A stretch of DNA of 64,000 bases from Streptococcus sp. SPS1 (GCF_030439915.1 NZ_JAQFJG010000005.1:61015-125014), one strand, 5' to 3'. Numbered from the stretch's first letter, positions 48,915 to 61,204 are shown. Notes: generated from the sequence alone by a model not told the origin. Numbers and translations are program-made.

Positions 48915-49592
48915 TTATTCTTCATGCTCTCCTAGGTAGAGGAGTCGTGCCTCTGGACTATTTGTGAGGATATCTATATAGGTTTCATAGTCATCAGGTA
49001 GAGGCTTTCCTAAAGAGATATCTTGTTCTGGATTTATATTTTTTCCATAAAGAAAGCAAAGATAGAGACGTTCGTTGAGTGTTGGAAATACTTCAATAGA
49101 CATAAATTCAGCCTGACCTACCCGATCCCAATCCTGTTCTTTGATATCTGATATGATATAGGATTGGAAGAGTCCCATAAGTGGATTATCTTCTGGTAGT
49201 CCACTATCTTTATCCGCCAGAACCAAAGAACAACATCTACCAAAACCAGAAAGTTGGCGCTCCCTTCCCTTTACCGAAACAGTAATAGGATGTCCTCCAA
49301 TATGGCTATAAATCCATTCTTTAGGCAGTTCATAATCTAACAGGGGGGTAACTTCTTTGACAATCGCTACAGGACTATAGCGTAGAAACTGGCGAGTAAC
49401 AGCCTTACAAAAGAGGATATCTTCCTCTTTCAAGGTCACACCCTTCCAGTTATTTTCCTCATTAAAATGGTTGAAAAATACCAGATAGGGATCACGCACC
49501 ATTTGTGCTAAGATATAAACGCCATTTCGTAAACATATAGAAATAACTTTCCCTGATTTCCAGGGTGTTGCTCTTTTTTTCTTTTCCATCAT
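48915..49592 (-). CDS. Imm26-like protein of unknown function
   Basis: This 225-aa soluble protein begins with TPWKSGKVISICLRNGVYILAQMV (residues ~9-32), resembling the start of the Imm26 immunity family, where a β-rich domain follows a KxGDxF-like word; the match is partial. The C-terminus is LLYLGEHEE. It lies between polC and pepS without a toxin gene nearby, so a toxin-immunity role is not supported by context. Confidence 0.6.
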   Translation of the reverse strand: MMEKKKRATPWKSGKVISICLRNGVYILAQMVRDPYLVFFNHFNEENNWKGVTLKEEDILFCKAVTRQFLRYSPVAIVKEVTPLLDYELPKEWIYSHIGGHPITVSVKGRERQLSGFGRCCSLVLADKDSGLPEDNPLMGLFQSYIISDIKEQDWDRVGQAEFMSIEVFPTLNERLYLCFLYGKNINPEQDISLGKPLPDDYETYIDILTNSPEARLLYLGEHEE

Positions 49593-49629
49593 GATACAAC
49601 CTCAAACCTACACAAGACATTTCAAACTT

Positions 49630-52600
49630 TTAAAACAACTCATCAAACAAACTCAACTGGTTATCCTCTGGCATATTGCCCAGAATCCCCATTTCATCCA
49701 TCTTTTCAACCAATGTTGATGAGAGTCCACCACGCTTGCGTAGTTCTGTTTTAGAGAGGAATTCTCCCTCTTCACGCGCTCGCACCAACTGCTTAGCAAC
49801 GTTCTCTCCCAGACCATCCATTGCTACAAATGGCGGAATGAGGGTATCCCCATCGATGAGGAACTCTGTCGCCTGACTACGGTAGAGATCGAGTTTACCA
49901 AACTTGAAACCACGTTCCCACATCTCATTGACAATCTCAAGAGTTGTATAGAGATCAATCTCCACATTAGAGGCCTCATTGTTCTTCCGTTTTTCAGAGA
50001 TTTCTTCCATTCTTCGCTTGATAGCATCCAAACCTGCACCCATAGTCTTGATATCAAAAGCCTTAGCACGAATGGAGAAGTAAGCACAGTAGTAATAAAT
50101 GGGATGGTGAACCTTGAAGTAAGCTACACGCAAGGCCATCATAACGTAGGCTGCCGCATGAGCTTTAGGGAACATGTACTTAATTTTCCCACAGGATTCG
50201 ATATACCACTCTGGCACCTTATTAGCTTTCATGGCTTCGATGTAGCCATTGCGTTCCTCTTCGGAAATCTTGAGCCACAAGCCCTTACGTACCCGTTCCA
50301 TAATGGTAAAGGCCATCTTAGGTTCGAGACCAGCATGCATGAGGTAAACCATGATGTCGTCCCGACAACCGATAACAGTCGATAGATCCGCTATTCCTTG
50401 CTTAATCAAATCTTGGGCATTGCCCAGCCAAACGTCGGTACCGTGGGACAACCCTGACAACTGAAGCAATTCTGCAAAGGTCGTCGGATGGGTTTCATCG
50501 ACCATGCCTCGGACAAAGTTTGTTCCAAACTCTGGAATCCCCAGCATGCCCGTAGGCGTTCCGATTTGCTCAGGTGTTACCCCTAACACATCCGTCCCAG
50601 AGAAGAGGGCCATCACGCCTTCGTCATCCATAGGGATTTCATTAGGATCAATCCCAGACAAGTCCTGGAGTTTTCGAATCATGGTCGGATCATCATGTCC
50701 CAGCACATCAAGTTTGAGGACATTCTCATCAATATCATGGAAGTTAAAGTGAGTCGTCTGCCATTCAGCCGTCACGTCATCTGCTGGATACTGGACAGGC
50801 GTAAAGTCGTAAACATCCATGTAGTTCGGAATAACAACGATTCCTCCCGGGTGTTGTCCTGTTGTCCGCTTGACACCAGCAGCACCTTGGGCAAGACGTT
50901 CCACCTCTGCATCACGATAAAACTTTCCATAATCTCGCTCGTAACCCTTGACAAATCCATAGGCAGTCTTGGCAGCCACCGTACCAACCGTTCCTGCACG
51001 GAAGGCGTATTCCTCGCCAAAGATATCACGTACATCCAAATGGGCGCTAGGTTGATCTTCTCCCGAGAAGTTCAAGTCAATATCAGGAACCTTGTCTCCA
51101 TCAAAACCAAGGAAGGTTTCAAACGGAATATCCTGTCCGTTTTTACTGAGTTTATGACCACAGTTTGGACAATCCTTATTGGGCATATCAAATCCTGAAC
51201 CATAAGAACCATCGGTGATAAACTCGCTGTATTGACACTGACCACAGACATAGTGAGGAGAGAGAGGATTAACCTCCGTAATCCCAATCATGGTCGCAAC
51301 GAAACTAGATCCTACAGACCCACGAGAGCCAACCAAGTAACCCCGTTCATTGGAACGTTGAACCAGCATCTGCGAGGCCAGATAAATCACAGCAAATCCA
51401 TTCCCCAGAATGGAAGTCAATTCTTTTTCAATCCGCAAATCAACAATATCTGGCAGCGGATTTCCATAAATCTCAAAAGCTTTCTTATAAGTCAACTCAG
51501 CGACCGTTTCTTCAGCCTTATCGATGAAAGGCGTGTACAAGTCCCCCTTAACAACCTCAACAGGTTCAAAGATTTCTGCCAAGGCATTGGGATTTTCAAT
51601 AACCAGTTTACGTGCCAGTTCCTCTCCCAAGAAAGCAAATTCATCCAACATCTCATTGGTCGTTCTAAAATGAGCCTTGGGAAGAGGTGCTGGTTGGGCA
51701 TGTTCGCCATGACCAATAGTCCGGTTAATCATAGCCCCCTGCCCCAAACTACGGACGATAATTTCACGATAAATCTCTTCTTCCGGTTCGATATAGTGAA
51801 CATTTCCCGTAGCCAGAACAGGCTTGCCAAGGCGGTCGCCGACCTCTATCAAACTCTTGATGATGGTCTGGAGTTCCTCCATATCCTTGACCTGCTCTTT
51901 AGCAATCAAGGGCGCATAGATAGCTGGTGGCATGACCTCGATAAAGTCATAATACTTGGCCACCTCAACCGCCGCATCCACACCTTGGGAAACAACCGCA
52001 TCAAAAACTTCACCTTCTGAACAAGCCGACCCCAAAATCAAACCTTCCCGATGAGCATCTAGAACTGTTCTCGGAATCCGTGGCACCCCTTCAAAGTACT
52101 TAGTATTAGACAAGGAAACCAGCTTAAAGATATTTTTTAGTCCTACTTGATTCTTGACATAGATGGTCGCATGCTTGATCCGAGCTTTTTTATAAGAATC
52201 TGGACTAATCAAATCAATATTAAGTCTAACTAGATCGGTCACACCATGTTTTTCTGCTACCTCTTTGATAAAGATGAAGAGCAGACGACCAGTAGCTTCC
52301 GCATCGTAGTTGGCCATGTGGTGATGTTCTAAGGCCACACCAAAACGCTTGGTCAAAGGTCCCAAACCATGACGCTTATACTCAGGATAGAGGTTTCTAG
52401 CAAACTCCAGTGTATCAATAACTGGCTGACTAATCTTTGGAAGAGCATGACGCTCATAATTGGCATTCATAAATCCAACGTCAAAGGTGGCATTGTGGGC
52501 AACTAAGACTGTATCCTTGCAGAATTCTTGGAATTCTTGCAGAACTTGTTCCAGTGGTTTGGCATTTTTTACATGATCATCTGTAATTCCAGTCAACTCA

Positions 52601-54021
52601 GTAGTAAAGGCTGACAAGGGATGCCCGGGATTAATAAATTCATCAAATTCGGCAATGACATTCCCCTTGTACATCTTAGAGGCCGCAACCTGAATCAAAT
52701 CATTATAGATGGCTGATAGCCCCGTCGTTTCCACGTCAAAGACCACATAGGTTGCTTCGGACAAGTCCATCCCCACTTCGTTATAAACGATAGGGACACG
52801 GTCCTCCACGATATTGGCTTCCATACCATAGATCAGCTGGATTCCCGCTTTCTTAGCCGCCTTATAGCCATGTGGGAAGGACTGGACATTTCCATGATCC
52901 GTGATGGCAACCGCCTTGTGTCCCCACTTAGCAGCTGTCGCAACGATTTCTTCTACCTCTGGCAAAGCATCCATAGTCGACATGTTAGTATGAGCATGAA
53001 ACTCAACCCGACGCTCACCTTCTGGCATCAAATCCTTCCGCTCATAGTGAACAACTTCCTGCACATCCTGCACATTCATAGTCAAATCGCGTGTGAAGTT
53101 ATTCATCTCCACATTCCCACGCACTCGGAGCCAAGAATTCTTCTTGATAAGGTCAAATTTCTGGGCCTCTTCCTCATTTTTAACCCACTTTTGCATAGAA
53201 AAACTTGAAGTGTAGTCCGTCATTTTAAAGTTGATCAAAACACGCCCTGTTCTGGTCACTTTTTGCTCCACATCAAAAACAACCCCTTCAAAGACCAGAC
53301 GATTTTCCTCCGTCGTCACTTCAATCATAGGAGTAATCTCCACCTTGTCCAACTTCGGTTTAGCTGCAGCTTTTTTAGCTTGAAAATCAAAGGCTGGTTT
53401 CTCTTCAGCTGGAGGAGGTGCCATCTGTTCTAGTTGTTCCATAGCACGAAGCGCTTCCTCATTGGCAGCTTGAACAATCTGCTCATTTTCAGCATGAAAG
53501 GCTTCCTCTTGCTCTTGGGTCAGGACATCATTTTTCTCTACTTGACAGTTAAAAATTGGAAAACCAAACTTCTTAAGTTGTTTGGCTAAATTAGGAAGGT
53601 GATTTTTCTTAAAATGTTCCTTATCAATCGCCTCTGAGCCCTCAATAAATAGCTGATTGCCCTCCGCACGAACTCGCAAATTCTGATAAAGGGACCTAAA
53701 ACCTTGACTAGCACATGGCCCCTCAGAAAAAGCCTCCCTATAGTAGGCCTGCAAAAGCTGGTTTGAAAATTCTTGAGAGCGAGCCTTGATTTCAAAAACA
53801 GCTTTATTGCCTGTCTTAGAAAATTCTTCCCTCAAACCTTTCTTTAATTCTAAAAAGATTTCAATCGGTAAAATATTAGAAAATACGAAATGAAACTCCC
53901 ATACCTTACTAATTTTATGAACCACAACTCGCTCAATATCAGCCTGTGATAAAGCAGGATCCTGTCTCATTTCAGCAGACATCCCCAGTTGATTCATCAA
54001 AATTTCAAAACTGTTTGACAT
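49630..54021 (-). CDS. polC: DNA polymerase III PolC
   Basis: This 1463-aa Gram-positive replicative polymerase has, in order: an OB-fold domain (~230-325), a PHP domain split by the exonuclease ([12 protein letters not shown] ~342), a DEDD 3'-5' exonuclease ([15 protein letters not shown] ~424, [13 protein letters not shown]), a zinc finger with four Cys (CGQCQYSEF...CPNCGHKL ~930-965), the polymerase palm ([10 protein letters not shown] ~987) and fingers. Length matches the family. It stands alone after the fusA terminator. Confidence 0.97.
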   Translation of the reverse strand: MSNSFEILMNQLGMSAEMRQDPALSQADIERVVVHKISKVWEFHFVFSNILPIEIFLELKKGLREEFSKTGNKAVFEIKARSQEFSNQLLQAYYREAFSEGPCASQGFRSLYQNLRVRAEGNQLFIEGSEAIDKEHFKKNHLPNLAKQLKKFGFPIFNCQVEKNDVLTQEQEEAFHAENEQIVQAANEEALRAMEQLEQMAPPPAEEKPAFDFQAKKAAAKPKLDKVEITPMIEVTTEENRLVFEGVVFDVEQKVTRTGRVLINFKMTDYTSSFSMQKWVKNEEEAQKFDLIKKNSWLRVRGNVEMNNFTRDLTMNVQDVQEVVHYERKDLMPEGERRVEFHAHTNMSTMDALPEVEEIVATAAKWGHKAVAITDHGNVQSFPHGYKAAKKAGIQLIYGMEANIVEDRVPIVYNEVGMDLSEATYVVFDVETTGLSAIYNDLIQVAASKMYKGNVIAEFDEFINPGHPLSAFTTELTGITDDHVKNAKPLEQVLQEFQEFCKDTVLVAHNATFDVGFMNANYERHALPKISQPVIDTLEFARNLYPEYKRHGLGPLTKRFGVALEHHHMANYDAEATGRLLFIFIKEVAEKHGVTDLVRLNIDLISPDSYKKARIKHATIYVKNQVGLKNIFKLVSLSNTKYFEGVPRIPRTVLDAHREGLILGSACSEGEVFDAVVSQGVDAAVEVAKYYDFIEVMPPAIYAPLIAKEQVKDMEELQTIIKSLIEVGDRLGKPVLATGNVHYIEPEEEIYREIIVRSLGQGAMINRTIGHGEHAQPAPLPKAHFRTTNEMLDEFAFLGEELARKLVIENPNALAEIFEPVEVVKGDLYTPFIDKAEETVAELTYKKAFEIYGNPLPDIVDLRIEKELTSILGNGFAVIYLASQMLVQRSNERGYLVGSRGSVGSSFVATMIGITEVNPLSPHYVCGQCQYSEFITDGSYGSGFDMPNKDCPNCGHKLSKNGQDIPFETFLGFDGDKVPDIDLNFSGEDQPSAHLDVRDIFGEEYAFRAGTVGTVAAKTAYGFVKGYERDYGKFYRDAEVERLAQGAAGVKRTTGQHPGGIVVIPNYMDVYDFTPVQYPADDVTAEWQTTHFNFHDIDENVLKLDVLGHDDPTMIRKLQDLSGIDPNEIPMDDEGVMALFSGTDVLGVTPEQIGTPTGMLGIPEFGTNFVRGMVDETHPTTFAELLQLSGLSHGTDVWLGNAQDLIKQGIADLSTVIGCRDDIMVYLMHAGLEPKMAFTIMERVRKGLWLKISEEERNGYIEAMKANKVPEWYIESCGKIKYMFPKAHAAAYVMMALRVAYFKVHHPIYYYCAYFSIRAKAFDIKTMGAGLDAIKRRMEEISEKRKNNEASNVEIDLYTTLEIVNEMWERGFKFGKLDLYRSQATEFLIDGDTLIPPFVAMDGLGENVAKQLVRAREEGEFLSKTELRKRGGLSSTLVEKMDEMGILGNMPEDNQLSLFDELF

Positions 54022-54082
54022 TCATTTTCCTCACATTATTCTCCTACTATTTTACCATATTTAGAAGTATTTTCTAAAGACA

Positions 54083-54110
54083 AAAGGAAGCCACTAAGTG
54101 ACTTCCTTCT
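54083..54110 (-). terminator. fusA terminator
   Basis: AAGGAAGCCACT pairs with AGTGACTTCCTT (54085-54108), followed by TTTTG on the minus strand. Confidence 0.75.
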
Positions 54111-54124
54111 AGAGCGAGGACTGA

Positions 54125-56206
54125 TTAGTCTTCACCTTTGTTTTTCTTAATGATTTCTTCTTGTACTGACTTAGGTACATCTTCGTAGTGGTCAAATACC
54201 ATCATGAATGTACCACGTCCTTGAGATGCAGAACGAAGAACTGTTGCGTAACCGAACATTTCAGCAAGTGGAACGTAAGCACGAACGATTTGGCTGTTAC
54301 CGTGTGCTTCCATACCATCTACACGTCCACGACGAGCAGTTACGTGCCCCATAACATCACCAAGGTTTTCTTCTGGAACAGTGATTGTTACAAGCATCAT
54401 TGGCTCAAGGATAGCTGGTTGTGCTGATTTAGCAGCTTCTTTAAGAGCAAGTGAAGCCGCGATCTTGAAGGCAGTTTCAGATGAGTCGACATCGTGGTAT
54501 GAACCATCGTAAAGCTTAGCTTTAACGTCAACCATTGGGTAACCTGCAAGAACACCGTTAGCCATAGATTCTACCAAACCTTTTTCAACCGCTGGGATAA
54601 ATTCACGAGGAACCACACCACCGACGATTGCGTTTTCGAATTCGAATCCTTTACCTTCTTCATTTGGAGTAAATTCAATCCATACATCACCAAATTGACC
54701 TTTACCACCAGACTGACGTTTGAAGAATCCACGTGCTTGAGTAGAAGCGCGGAATGTTTCACGGTAAGATACTTGAGGAGCACCTACGTTCGCTTCAACT
54801 TTGAACTCACGACGCATACGGTCAACAAGGACGTCAAGGTGAAGCTCTCCCATACCTGAGATAACTGTTTCACCAGTTTCAACGTTTGTTTCAACGCGGA
54901 ATGTTGGATCTTCTTCAGCCAATTTTTGAAGGGCGATACCCATCTTGTCTTGGTCAGCTTTAGATTTTGGCTCAACCATCAATTGGATAACTGGTTCTGG
55001 AACGTTGATTGACTCAAGGATGATTTTAGCTTTTTCATCTGTCAATGAGTCACCAGTTGTAGTATCTTTCAAACCAACGGCAGCAGCGATATCACCTGAG
55101 TAAACAGTGTCGATTTCTTGACGGCTGTTAGCGTGCATTTGAAGGATACGTCCGATACGTTCACGTTTACCTTTAGAAGTGTTCAATACGTAAGAACCTG
55201 ATTGAAGCACACCTGAGTAAACACGGAAGAATGTCAAACGACCTACGAATGGGTCAGTCATGATCTTGAAGGCAAGAGCTGCAAATGGCTCTTCGTCAGA
55301 TGCTGGACGAGTTTCTTCAGCGTCTGTATCTGGGTTAATACCTTTGATCGCTGGGATGTCAAGTGGGCTTGGAAGGTAGTCGATAACCGCATCAAGCATC
55401 AATTGAACACCTTTGTTTTTGAAGGCTGAACCACACAATACTGGGAAGAATTCAACGTTGATAGTCGCTTTACGGATACCAGCTTTCAATTCTTCGTTGG
55501 TGATTTCTTCACCTTCGAGGTATTTCATCATCAATTCTTCGTCAGTTTCAGCAACTGCTTCGATCAATTTTTCACGGTATTCTTGAGCTTGGTCAAGATA
55601 TTCAGCTGGGATGTCTTCTTCAAGGATATCTGTACCAAGGTCGTTCGTATAGATTTCAGCTTTCATCTTGATCAAGTCGATGATACCACGGAAGTCATCT
55701 TCAGAGCCGATTGGCAATTGGATTGGGTGTGCATTTGCTTGAAGACGATCGTGAAGTGTGCTTACAGAGTAAAGGAAGTCAGCACCGATTTTGTCCATTT
55801 TGTTGGCAAATACGATACGTGGAACTCCGTACTCAGTTGCTTGACGCCAAACTGTTTCAGTTTGAGGCTCAACACCTGATTGTGAGTCAAGAACGGTAAC
55901 CGCACCATCCAATACACGAAGAGAACGTTGTACTTCGATTGTGAAGTCCACGTGTCCTGGTGTGTCGATGATGTTTACGCGGTGGTTGTTCCATTGAGCT
56001 GTTGTCGCAGCAGATGTGATCGTGATACCACGTTCTTGCTCTTGCTCCATCCAGTCCATTTGTGACGCACCTTCGTGAGTTTCACCGATTTTGTGGATTT
56101 TACCAGTGTAGTAAAGAATACGCTCAGTAGTTGTTGTTTTACCGGCATCGACGTGAGCCATGATACCGATATTACGAGTTTTTTCAAGTGAAAATTCGCG
56201 TGCCAT
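54125..56206 (-). CDS. fusA: Elongation factor G
   Basis: This 693-aa translocation GTPase has the P-loop [14 protein letters not shown] (~17-30), DTPGH (~82), NKMDK (~136) and the C-terminal domains IV-V. GGAG lies 7 nt before the ATG. A terminator follows rpsG and a TATAAT box (56245-56250) lies before fusA, so it has its own promoter besides the str-operon order. Confidence 0.97.
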   Translation of the reverse strand: MAREFSLEKTRNIGIMAHVDAGKTTTTERILYYTGKIHKIGETHEGASQMDWMEQEQERGITITSAATTAQWNNHRVNIIDTPGHVDFTIEVQRSLRVLDGAVTVLDSQSGVEPQTETVWRQATEYGVPRIVFANKMDKIGADFLYSVSTLHDRLQANAHPIQLPIGSEDDFRGIIDLIKMKAEIYTNDLGTDILEEDIPAEYLDQAQEYREKLIEAVAETDEELMMKYLEGEEITNEELKAGIRKATINVEFFPVLCGSAFKNKGVQLMLDAVIDYLPSPLDIPAIKGINPDTDAEETRPASDEEPFAALAFKIMTDPFVGRLTFFRVYSGVLQSGSYVLNTSKGKRERIGRILQMHANSRQEIDTVYSGDIAAAVGLKDTTTGDSLTDEKAKIILESINVPEPVIQLMVEPKSKADQDKMGIALQKLAEEDPTFRVETNVETGETVISGMGELHLDVLVDRMRREFKVEANVGAPQVSYRETFRASTQARGFFKRQSGGKGQFGDVWIEFTPNEEGKGFEFENAIVGGVVPREFIPAVEKGLVESMANGVLAGYPMVDVKAKLYDGSYHDVDSSETAFKIAASLALKEAAKSAQPAILEPMMLVTITVPEENLGDVMGHVTARRGRVDGMEAHGNSQIVRAYVPLAEMFGYATVLRSASQGRGTFMMVFDHYEDVPKSVQEEIIKKNKGED

Positions 56207-56244
56207 GAGGTTTGTTTCTCCTATTTATTTTTGATTTCTATTCT

Positions 56245-56250
56245 ATTATA
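56245..56250 (-). promoter_or_regulatory. fusA -10 box
   Basis: TATAAT on the minus strand in TTATAATAGAATAG, downstream of the rpsG-side terminator. Confidence 0.5.
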
Positions 56251-56263
56251 ACACGATTTTAAT

Positions 56264-56291
56264 AAAAACGGATAGGCAGGACCTACCCGTT
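56264..56291 (-). terminator. Terminator after rpsG
   Basis: CGGGTAGG and CCTATCCG (56269-56289) pair on the minus strand with a TTTTTATT tail, separating rpsLG from fusA. Confidence 0.7.
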
Positions 56292-56484
56292 CTCAATGTT
56301 TTCATGCTATTGTTGGTTTCAACTTACGAGATGGTAAGTTGAGTTATAGCTAATACTAATCGATTTAGCTAATTTGAACTCGGGCTAAAAGCTCGGAAAA
56401 TAGATAAGCTCTCCTAGAATCTTCGATTCTTCGTCAAGCTTCCTAATTTTCAGTCGCTTTTCTAACGCCCTTAGTATCTTAATC

Positions 56485-56955
56485 TTACCAACGGAAGTGT
56501 GCGAATGCACGGTTAGCTTCAGCCATACGGTGAGTGTCTTCACGTTTCTTAACAGCTGCACCAGTGTTGTTAGCAGCATCCAAGATTTCTTTTGCAAGAC
56601 GGTCTTGCATTGTGTGTTCACCACGAAGACGAGCAATTGTTACCAACCAACGAAGTCCAAGTGTTGTACGACGTTCTGGACGAACCTCAACTGGGACTTG
56701 GTAGTTAGAACCACCAACACGACGTGCACGTACTTCAAGTACAGGCATGATGTTTTCCATAGCTGTTTCAAATACTTCAAGTGCATCGTTGCCAGTAGCT
56801 TCTTTGATTTGCTCAAAAGCACCGTAAACGATTGAAGCAGCTGTACCACGTTTACCGTCAAGCATAACGCGGTTGATAAGACGAGTAACTAGTTGTGAAT
56901 TGTAAAGCGGATCTGGCAATACGTCACGTTTTGGAGCTCTATTTTTACGACTCAT
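56485..56955 (-). CDS. rpsG: 30S ribosomal protein S7
   Basis: This 156-aa protein begins [16 protein letters not shown], with [16 protein letters not shown] (~81) and the C-terminal [11 protein letters not shown]. It is the core assembly protein of the 3' domain of 16S rRNA. It follows rpsL by 19 nt. Confidence 0.98.
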
Positions 56956-56974
56956 TTCTCTTTATCCCCTTTCC

Positions 56975-57388
56975 TTATGCTTTTGGACGTTTGGTACCGT
57001 ATTTAGAACGGCCTTGTTTACGATCGTTAACACCTGCAGTATCAAGTGCACCACGGACGATATGGTAACGTACCCCCGGAAGGTCTTTTACACGTCCACC
57101 ACGAAGAAGCACCACGCTGTGCTCTTGCAAGTTGTGTCCGATACCTGGGATGTAGGCAGTAACTTCGATAAGGTTGCTCAAACGTACACGAGCGAATTTA
57201 CGAAGGGCTGAGTTAGGTTTTTTAGGTGTCATTGTTCCAACACGAGTTGCAACACCACGTTTTTGTGGTGAAGAAACGTTTGTTTGAACTTTTTTATGAC
57301 TGTTGTAACCAACGTTCAAAGCTGGTGATTTAGATTTTTCTACTTTTGATTTACGCGGTTTGCGAACCAATTGGTTAATTGTAGGCAT
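56975..57388 (-). CDS. rpsL: 30S ribosomal protein S12
   Basis: This 137-aa decoding-centre protein has [17 protein letters not shown] (~54-70) and [13 protein letters not shown] (~95-107). Lys56/Lys57 (E. coli 42/43) and the loop Lys in RVKDLPG are kept, so no classic streptomycin-resistance change is seen. The leader (about 130 nt) has a TTGACA...TACAAT promoter near 57548 and a GATGATA/TATCATC hairpin just before the gene. Confidence 0.98.
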   Translation of the reverse strand: MPTINQLVRKPRKSKVEKSKSPALNVGYNSHKKVQTNVSSPQKRGVATRVGTMTPKKPNSALRKFARVRLSNLIEVTAYIPGIGHNLQEHSVVLLRGGRVKDLPGVRYHIVRGALDTAGVNDRKQGRSKYGTKRPKA

Positions 57389-57604
57389 CTACATTCTCCT
57401 GTGTTTTTTATTTTTGGTGATGATACACTTGGTGACAGCTATCATCTGTGTGTACTTTTGCAACATTTGTCAGCACGTCCCTGTACACTCTTGAGAGACC
57501 AAAAGTAAAAAGTACCGTCTATTATTGTAACAAAATTTTCCCTTGGTTGTCAAGATATTTTTCTTTTTTATTGTTAATTTTAGCTCTTTTGTAGTGTTCC
57601 CTAA

Positions 57605-57633
57605 AAAAAGAAAAGGGAGGAATCCCACCCTCC
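57605..57633 (-). terminator. Terminator of the TCS operon
   Basis: On the minus strand GGAGGG (57628-57633) pairs with CCTCCC (57615-57620), then TTTTCTTTTTTT. Confidence 0.8.
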
Positions 57634-57701
57634 TAAAGTTAGTATTGTTCCATTCAATCCCATCAATTTTAGCACATAATGGTTTTCGAGATATGATAGT
57701 A

Positions 57702-58301
57702 TCACAACCAACCAGATTCTTTTGCGACATTAGCTGCCTCTGTTCGATTACCTGCATCTAGTTTTGAAAGAATATTGGTGACATAGTTTCGGACGGTTCC
57801 GTTGGATAGATAAAGTTTGTCTGCAATTTCTTGGTTAGAGAAGCCCTGAGCGATTCCCTCTAAAACAGCAATCTCTTGTTCTGTCAACGGATTGGGATGC
57901 ATCATCACCACTTCCATCAATTCAGGCGAATACTCCTTGCCTCCTTCGAGGACAGTGTGCAAGGTTTGCATGAGGTCTGCAATGCTTCGTTCCTTTAATA
58001 CATAAGCATCCACTCCAGCCTTGACCGCACGTTCAAAATACCCTGGGCGCTTGAAGGTCGTCACCACAACCACCTTTGTTTCTAGATTTTCTGCTCGTAT
58101 CCACTCCAAGACTTCAAGACCTGTCTTAACAGGCATCTCTACATCAAGAATGGCAATATCTACGGACTCTTTTTCTAAGAGTTGGATTGCTTCTTGCCCA
58201 TTCTTGGCTTGTAAGACAGACTCTACATCTGCTTGAAAGGCAAGCAACTGGCACATAGCATCTCGCAACATACTTTGATCTTCTGCAACAAGTAGTTTCA
58301 T
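57702..58301 (-). CDS. NarL/FixJ-type response regulator (TCS11-like)
   Basis: This 199-aa protein has a receiver domain with acidic DQ near residues 7-8, phospho-Asp in [12 protein letters not shown] (~53), TTF and VLKERS loops, and a C-terminal LuxR-type helix-turn-helix ([28 protein letters not shown]). It resembles the DesR/RR11 class. It is the last gene of a six-gene operon with its kinase and an ABC exporter. A 14-bp palindrome upstream of the operon is a likely self-binding site. Confidence 0.92.
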   Translation of the reverse strand: MKLLVAEDQSMLRDAMCQLLAFQADVESVLQAKNGQEAIQLLEKESVDIAILDVEMPVKTGLEVLEWIRAENLETKVVVVTTFKRPGYFERAVKAGVDAYVLKERSIADLMQTLHTVLEGGKEYSPELMEVVMMHPNPLTEQEIAVLEGIAQGFSNQEIADKLYLSNGTVRNYVTNILSKLDAGNRTEAANVAKESGWL

Positions 58302-58302
58302 C

Positions 58303-59400
58303 TTAGTTTCTCTCCTTATAAGGTAGTCGAACCTGAACTTCTGTCGGTTGTTTCCAACTAATTACCTTTACTTCTCCCGAAAATGGAAGAACACGATCTC
58401 GAACTGTATGGAGGTCATCCCCCTTTATAGAAGTAAAGCCACAGCCATCATCTCTCACTGTTAGAATGAGTTCTTTCTCTGTCCGTTCTAATCTTAAGTA
58501 GACTTTAGACGCTTTAGCATGTTTGATGATATTGGTCACCAACTCAAGCAAAATCATGGAGGCCGTTGACTCCAATTCCTGAGTAAGGCTAGCTGTATCT
58601 AGTTGATTAGCTATTTCCACCTCAATTCCAGCAATTTCTAACATCTTTTTCACAGTCTCTAGTTCGGATGTCAAAGTTCTAGACTTAAGATTTTCCACAA
58701 TGGTTCGCACTTCACGCATTGATTCTTTGCTAATTTGCTGTAGTTCTCTTAATTCCTTTTCCACCTGTGGATAAGCCTGTATTTGAAATAACTGCAAGGC
58801 TAGATCAGTTTTAACACTCAGCATAGCAAAGGTATGCCCCAGACTATCATGCAAATCTTGACCGATACGACTGCGTTCATTTTCAGCAAGCAATAGATTT
58901 ATCTGGGCATTTTGCTTAGCCTGTGCTTCTTTCAAATCCTCCACAATCCGAATCCGAACCAAGCCAAAAGTCATTAAATCGACAAAAGCAAGAATTACAA
59001 GTAGATAGAATAGAAACTCAACTTCAATTCTCTGAAAAATCAAAAGTTGGCCCACAACAAGGACTTGAGCAAGAAGAAAAGTCCAGACATGTAAAGACTT
59101 TAAACCACCTACGCTGAAATGATAACTTAAGAGATTGGATAGGAAAAAGAAAAACCAGATATAATTAACAGCAACAAAGGCAGTATTCCCAACTACATAA
59201 GTCAGCATGAGGCCCCAATATAGCCAAGATAGGCGCTGGCTCTTAGTTGTTAAAACACCCAAATACGCCACTACAAATAGAATATCAATCAATAAATGCC
59301 AGGCAGAAAGCCACCCAGTCACTACAGGTAGGATGGGGAAAATCATAAAAATTAAACTGGCCCAAAACATATAGTGTATGCTTTTCAGTCTTTCAAGCAT
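58303..59400 (-). CDS. Sensor histidine kinase (HisKA_3 type, TCS11-like)
   Basis: This 365-aa protein has about six N-terminal membrane segments (~12-160) and short loops, like DesK or intramembrane sensors. A coiled coil follows, then the H-box [17 protein letters not shown] (~174-190). The HATPase motifs [12 protein letters not shown] (N-box) and VRDDGCGF (G1) follow. It overlaps the ABC permease gene by one base, so it probably senses transporter state or membrane stress. Confidence 0.92.
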   Translation of the reverse strand: MLERLKSIHYMFWASLIFMIFPILPVVTGWLSAWHLLIDILFVVAYLGVLTTKSQRLSWLYWGLMLTYVVGNTAFVAVNYIWFFFFLSNLLSYHFSVGGLKSLHVWTFLLAQVLVVGQLLIFQRIEVEFLFYLLVILAFVDLMTFGLVRIRIVEDLKEAQAKQNAQINLLLAENERSRIGQDLHDSLGHTFAMLSVKTDLALQLFQIQAYPQVEKELRELQQISKESMREVRTIVENLKSRTLTSELETVKKMLEIAGIEVEIANQLDTASLTQELESTASMILLELVTNIIKHAKASKVYLRLERTEKELILTVRDDGCGFTSIKGDDLHTVRDRVLPFSGEVKVISWKQPTEVQVRLPYKERN

Positions 59401-60137
59401 TAAGCATTCTCCTTATGACCTTGAAGGTAAATGGTCAAACCAAACAAAACTGCTGAAAAAACAAGTAGATAAACTGTGGCTGATAGATTGATGCTACCCT
59501 CGTTTAAGAAGGTCTTGAGCAACTCCATCAACTGATAAGTTGGTAGGCACTTCCCGATTGCTTGCATCCAGTCTGGAAATAAAGAGATGGGCATCCAGAG
59601 TCCACCTAAAACAGCCAAGCCTAGATAGAGAAGATTGCCCACGACAGACATCAGCTGACTAGTTGGTAAGAGCGTCAAGGTCAAGCCAAGCGCTACAAAA
59701 GCAATACTTCCCATAATCAGCAAAATCGCAGCTCCAACCCAGCTTGCTAGAGGTATGTCCACACCTCTTACAAAATGCCCAACTGAGAAAACCACCAAGA
59801 TTGAAACCAAATAATCAACCAGCATACTTGTTATCTTTGATAGATAATATTCTACCATATTTACCGGAGTATGACGCAATGTTTTCTGCCAGTTGTTGAT
59901 TTTATCTGTATGTAAAACAGCTGGGAATGAAAACATAGCTGTCGACATCATGGAAAAGGCTGTCATGGAGATGAGGTAATCACGCATAAAATTAGCTGGT
60001 CCACCAGGTGTGTCCTGGTACATGCCTGAAAAGAATAAATAGAAGGCTGTCGGCATCCCTACTGATAATAAATAATAAACTAGTTGCCGTTTGGTCAATA
60101 GAAATTCTATCTTATTTAATGCGATCCATCGTTTCAT
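59400..60137 (-). CDS. ABC-2 type exporter permease
   Basis: This 245-aa protein begins MKRWIALNKIEFLL and has six membrane segments (~22-42, 52-75, 100-123, 130-160, 165-180, 218-238). ATG 60137 is chosen: GGGAG lies 9 nt before it and it follows the ATPase stop by one base. Earlier starts at 60146 or 60203 lie in or on the ATPase gene. It resembles small multidrug/bacteriocin-peptide exporters; the cargo is unknown. Confidence 0.88.
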   Translation of the reverse strand: MKRWIALNKIEFLLTKRQLVYYLLSVGMPTAFYLFFSGMYQDTPGGPANFMRDYLISMTAFSMMSTAMFSFPAVLHTDKINNWQKTLRHTPVNMVEYYLSKITSMLVDYLVSILVVFSVGHFVRGVDIPLASWVGAAILLIMGSIAFVALGLTLTLLPTSQLMSVVGNLLYLGLAVLGGLWMPISLFPDWMQAIGKCLPTYQLMELLKTFLNEGSINLSATVYLLVFSAVLFGLTIYLQGHKENA

Positions 60138-60138
60138 C

Positions 60139-61023
60139 TTAGTCATCTCCCTTTTGTGTTTCTTCAAAGATTGTATCCAACAAGCTACGATTATTGACTT
60201 CAATTTCTTGAATCCTACATCCTGCTTGCACTAACAGTTGCCAAAAAGCATCCGCTTCACGTGTAACTACTTGCAAAGCATCTTGTTTTTGTGACCAGTT
60301 TTCAACCAAGTTAGACTGCTCAATGACTTCCTTGTATGCCAGAGGAAGGATAAAATGCTTTTCAATTCCCTCACTACGCATAGCTAGAGGCGTCGTATCA
60401 CGAATCAACTCTCCCTTATTTAAAACCAAAATCCGGTCAGCCGTATGCTCTACCTCTTCAATATAATGAGACGAATAGAGAATGGTGACTCCTTGCGCTT
60501 TTAGGTCCCGAACAATTTCCCAAAAACGTTGACGGGTAGAGGTATCCATGGCAGCAGTTGGCTCATCTAAAAAGACAAGCTTCGGTCGCCCAATTAAGGT
60601 CAAGACAAAAGAGAAAAGACGCTTTTGTCCACCTGATAATTTTTCTGCGAATTGCTCTTTTTGTTGCTGGTCAAACTGCAATAGTTGGTCGATTTCCTGG
60701 TTGCTCAAGGGATTTGGATAAATACGTTGAAAGAAAACAATCAACTCTTTGACCTTTAGTTTCTGAACGATGACATTTTCTTGAGGCAGATAACCTCTAA
60801 TATAGTCTAACTGAGAACTCGTCACTGACAAGCCTTGGATGGATACTTGACCGCTTGTGACCAGTTTATCTCCAAGCAGACAGTCCAAGAGTGTGGTCTT
60901 ACCAGCACCATTGGGCCCAATCAAGGCGACGCATTCACCTTCAGCTACCTCAAAGGAAATATCCTTCAAAATAGCCTTGCCATTGATGTTTTTCTTTAGG
61001 CTTTCTACCTTAATCATGATCAT
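60139..61023 (-). CDS. ABC exporter ATP-binding protein (CcmA type)
   Basis: This 294-aa protein has Walker A GPNGAGKTTLLD (~36-47), signature LSGGQKRLF (~130), Walker B LVFLDEPTAAMD and switch region SSHYIEEVEHTADRI. A C-terminal ~80-residue extension is usual in this group. It pairs with the ABC-2 permease 1 nt downstream. Its start overlaps the end of the 64-aa membrane protein. Confidence 0.92.
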   Translation of the reverse strand: MIMIKVESLKKNINGKAILKDISFEVAEGECVALIGPNGAGKTTLLDCLLGDKLVTSGQVSIQGLSVTSSQLDYIRGYLPQENVIVQKLKVKELIVFFQRIYPNPLSNQEIDQLLQFDQQQKEQFAEKLSGGQKRLFSFVLTLIGRPKLVFLDEPTAAMDTSTRQRFWEIVRDLKAQGVTILYSSHYIEEVEHTADRILVLNKGELIRDTTPLAMRSEGIEKHFILPLAYKEVIEQSNLVENWSQKQDALQVVTREADAFWQLLVQAGCRIQEIEVNNRSLLDTIFEETQKGDD

Positions 61024-61204
61024 GATATTCTCCTTTCAGCCACTCCTTTCCCATAGGAAAGGCGATAAAAATCATAAATCCCAGTCCCCAGGCACCACGG
61101 ATGAATTGGTGAAGCAAGGTTTGGTCAAACCAACCTGTAAACATTTCCACTAACCATACCAAGAGGGACAGGCCGATAAAGAAATAGATGATCCCTCTTT
61201 TCAT
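61010..61204 (-). CDS. 64-aa membrane protein in the exporter/TCS operon
   Basis: Two hydrophobic helices (IIYFFIGLSLLVWLVEMF and WGLGFMIFIAFPMG), an acidic/His tail (GEYHDHD). It overlaps the ATPase start by 14 nt and the upstream 63-aa gene by 4 nt, so it is a genuine operon member. No family is recognised; it may be an accessory subunit. Confidence 0.8.
   Translation of the reverse strand: MKRGIIYFFIGLSLLVWLVEMFTGWFDQTLLHQFIRGAWGLGFMIFIAFPMGKEWLKGEYHDHD

Noticed and set aside
56975..57388. Possible streptomycin-resistance change in rpsL
   Set aside because: The lysines equivalent to E. coli K42/K43 and K88 are all present.
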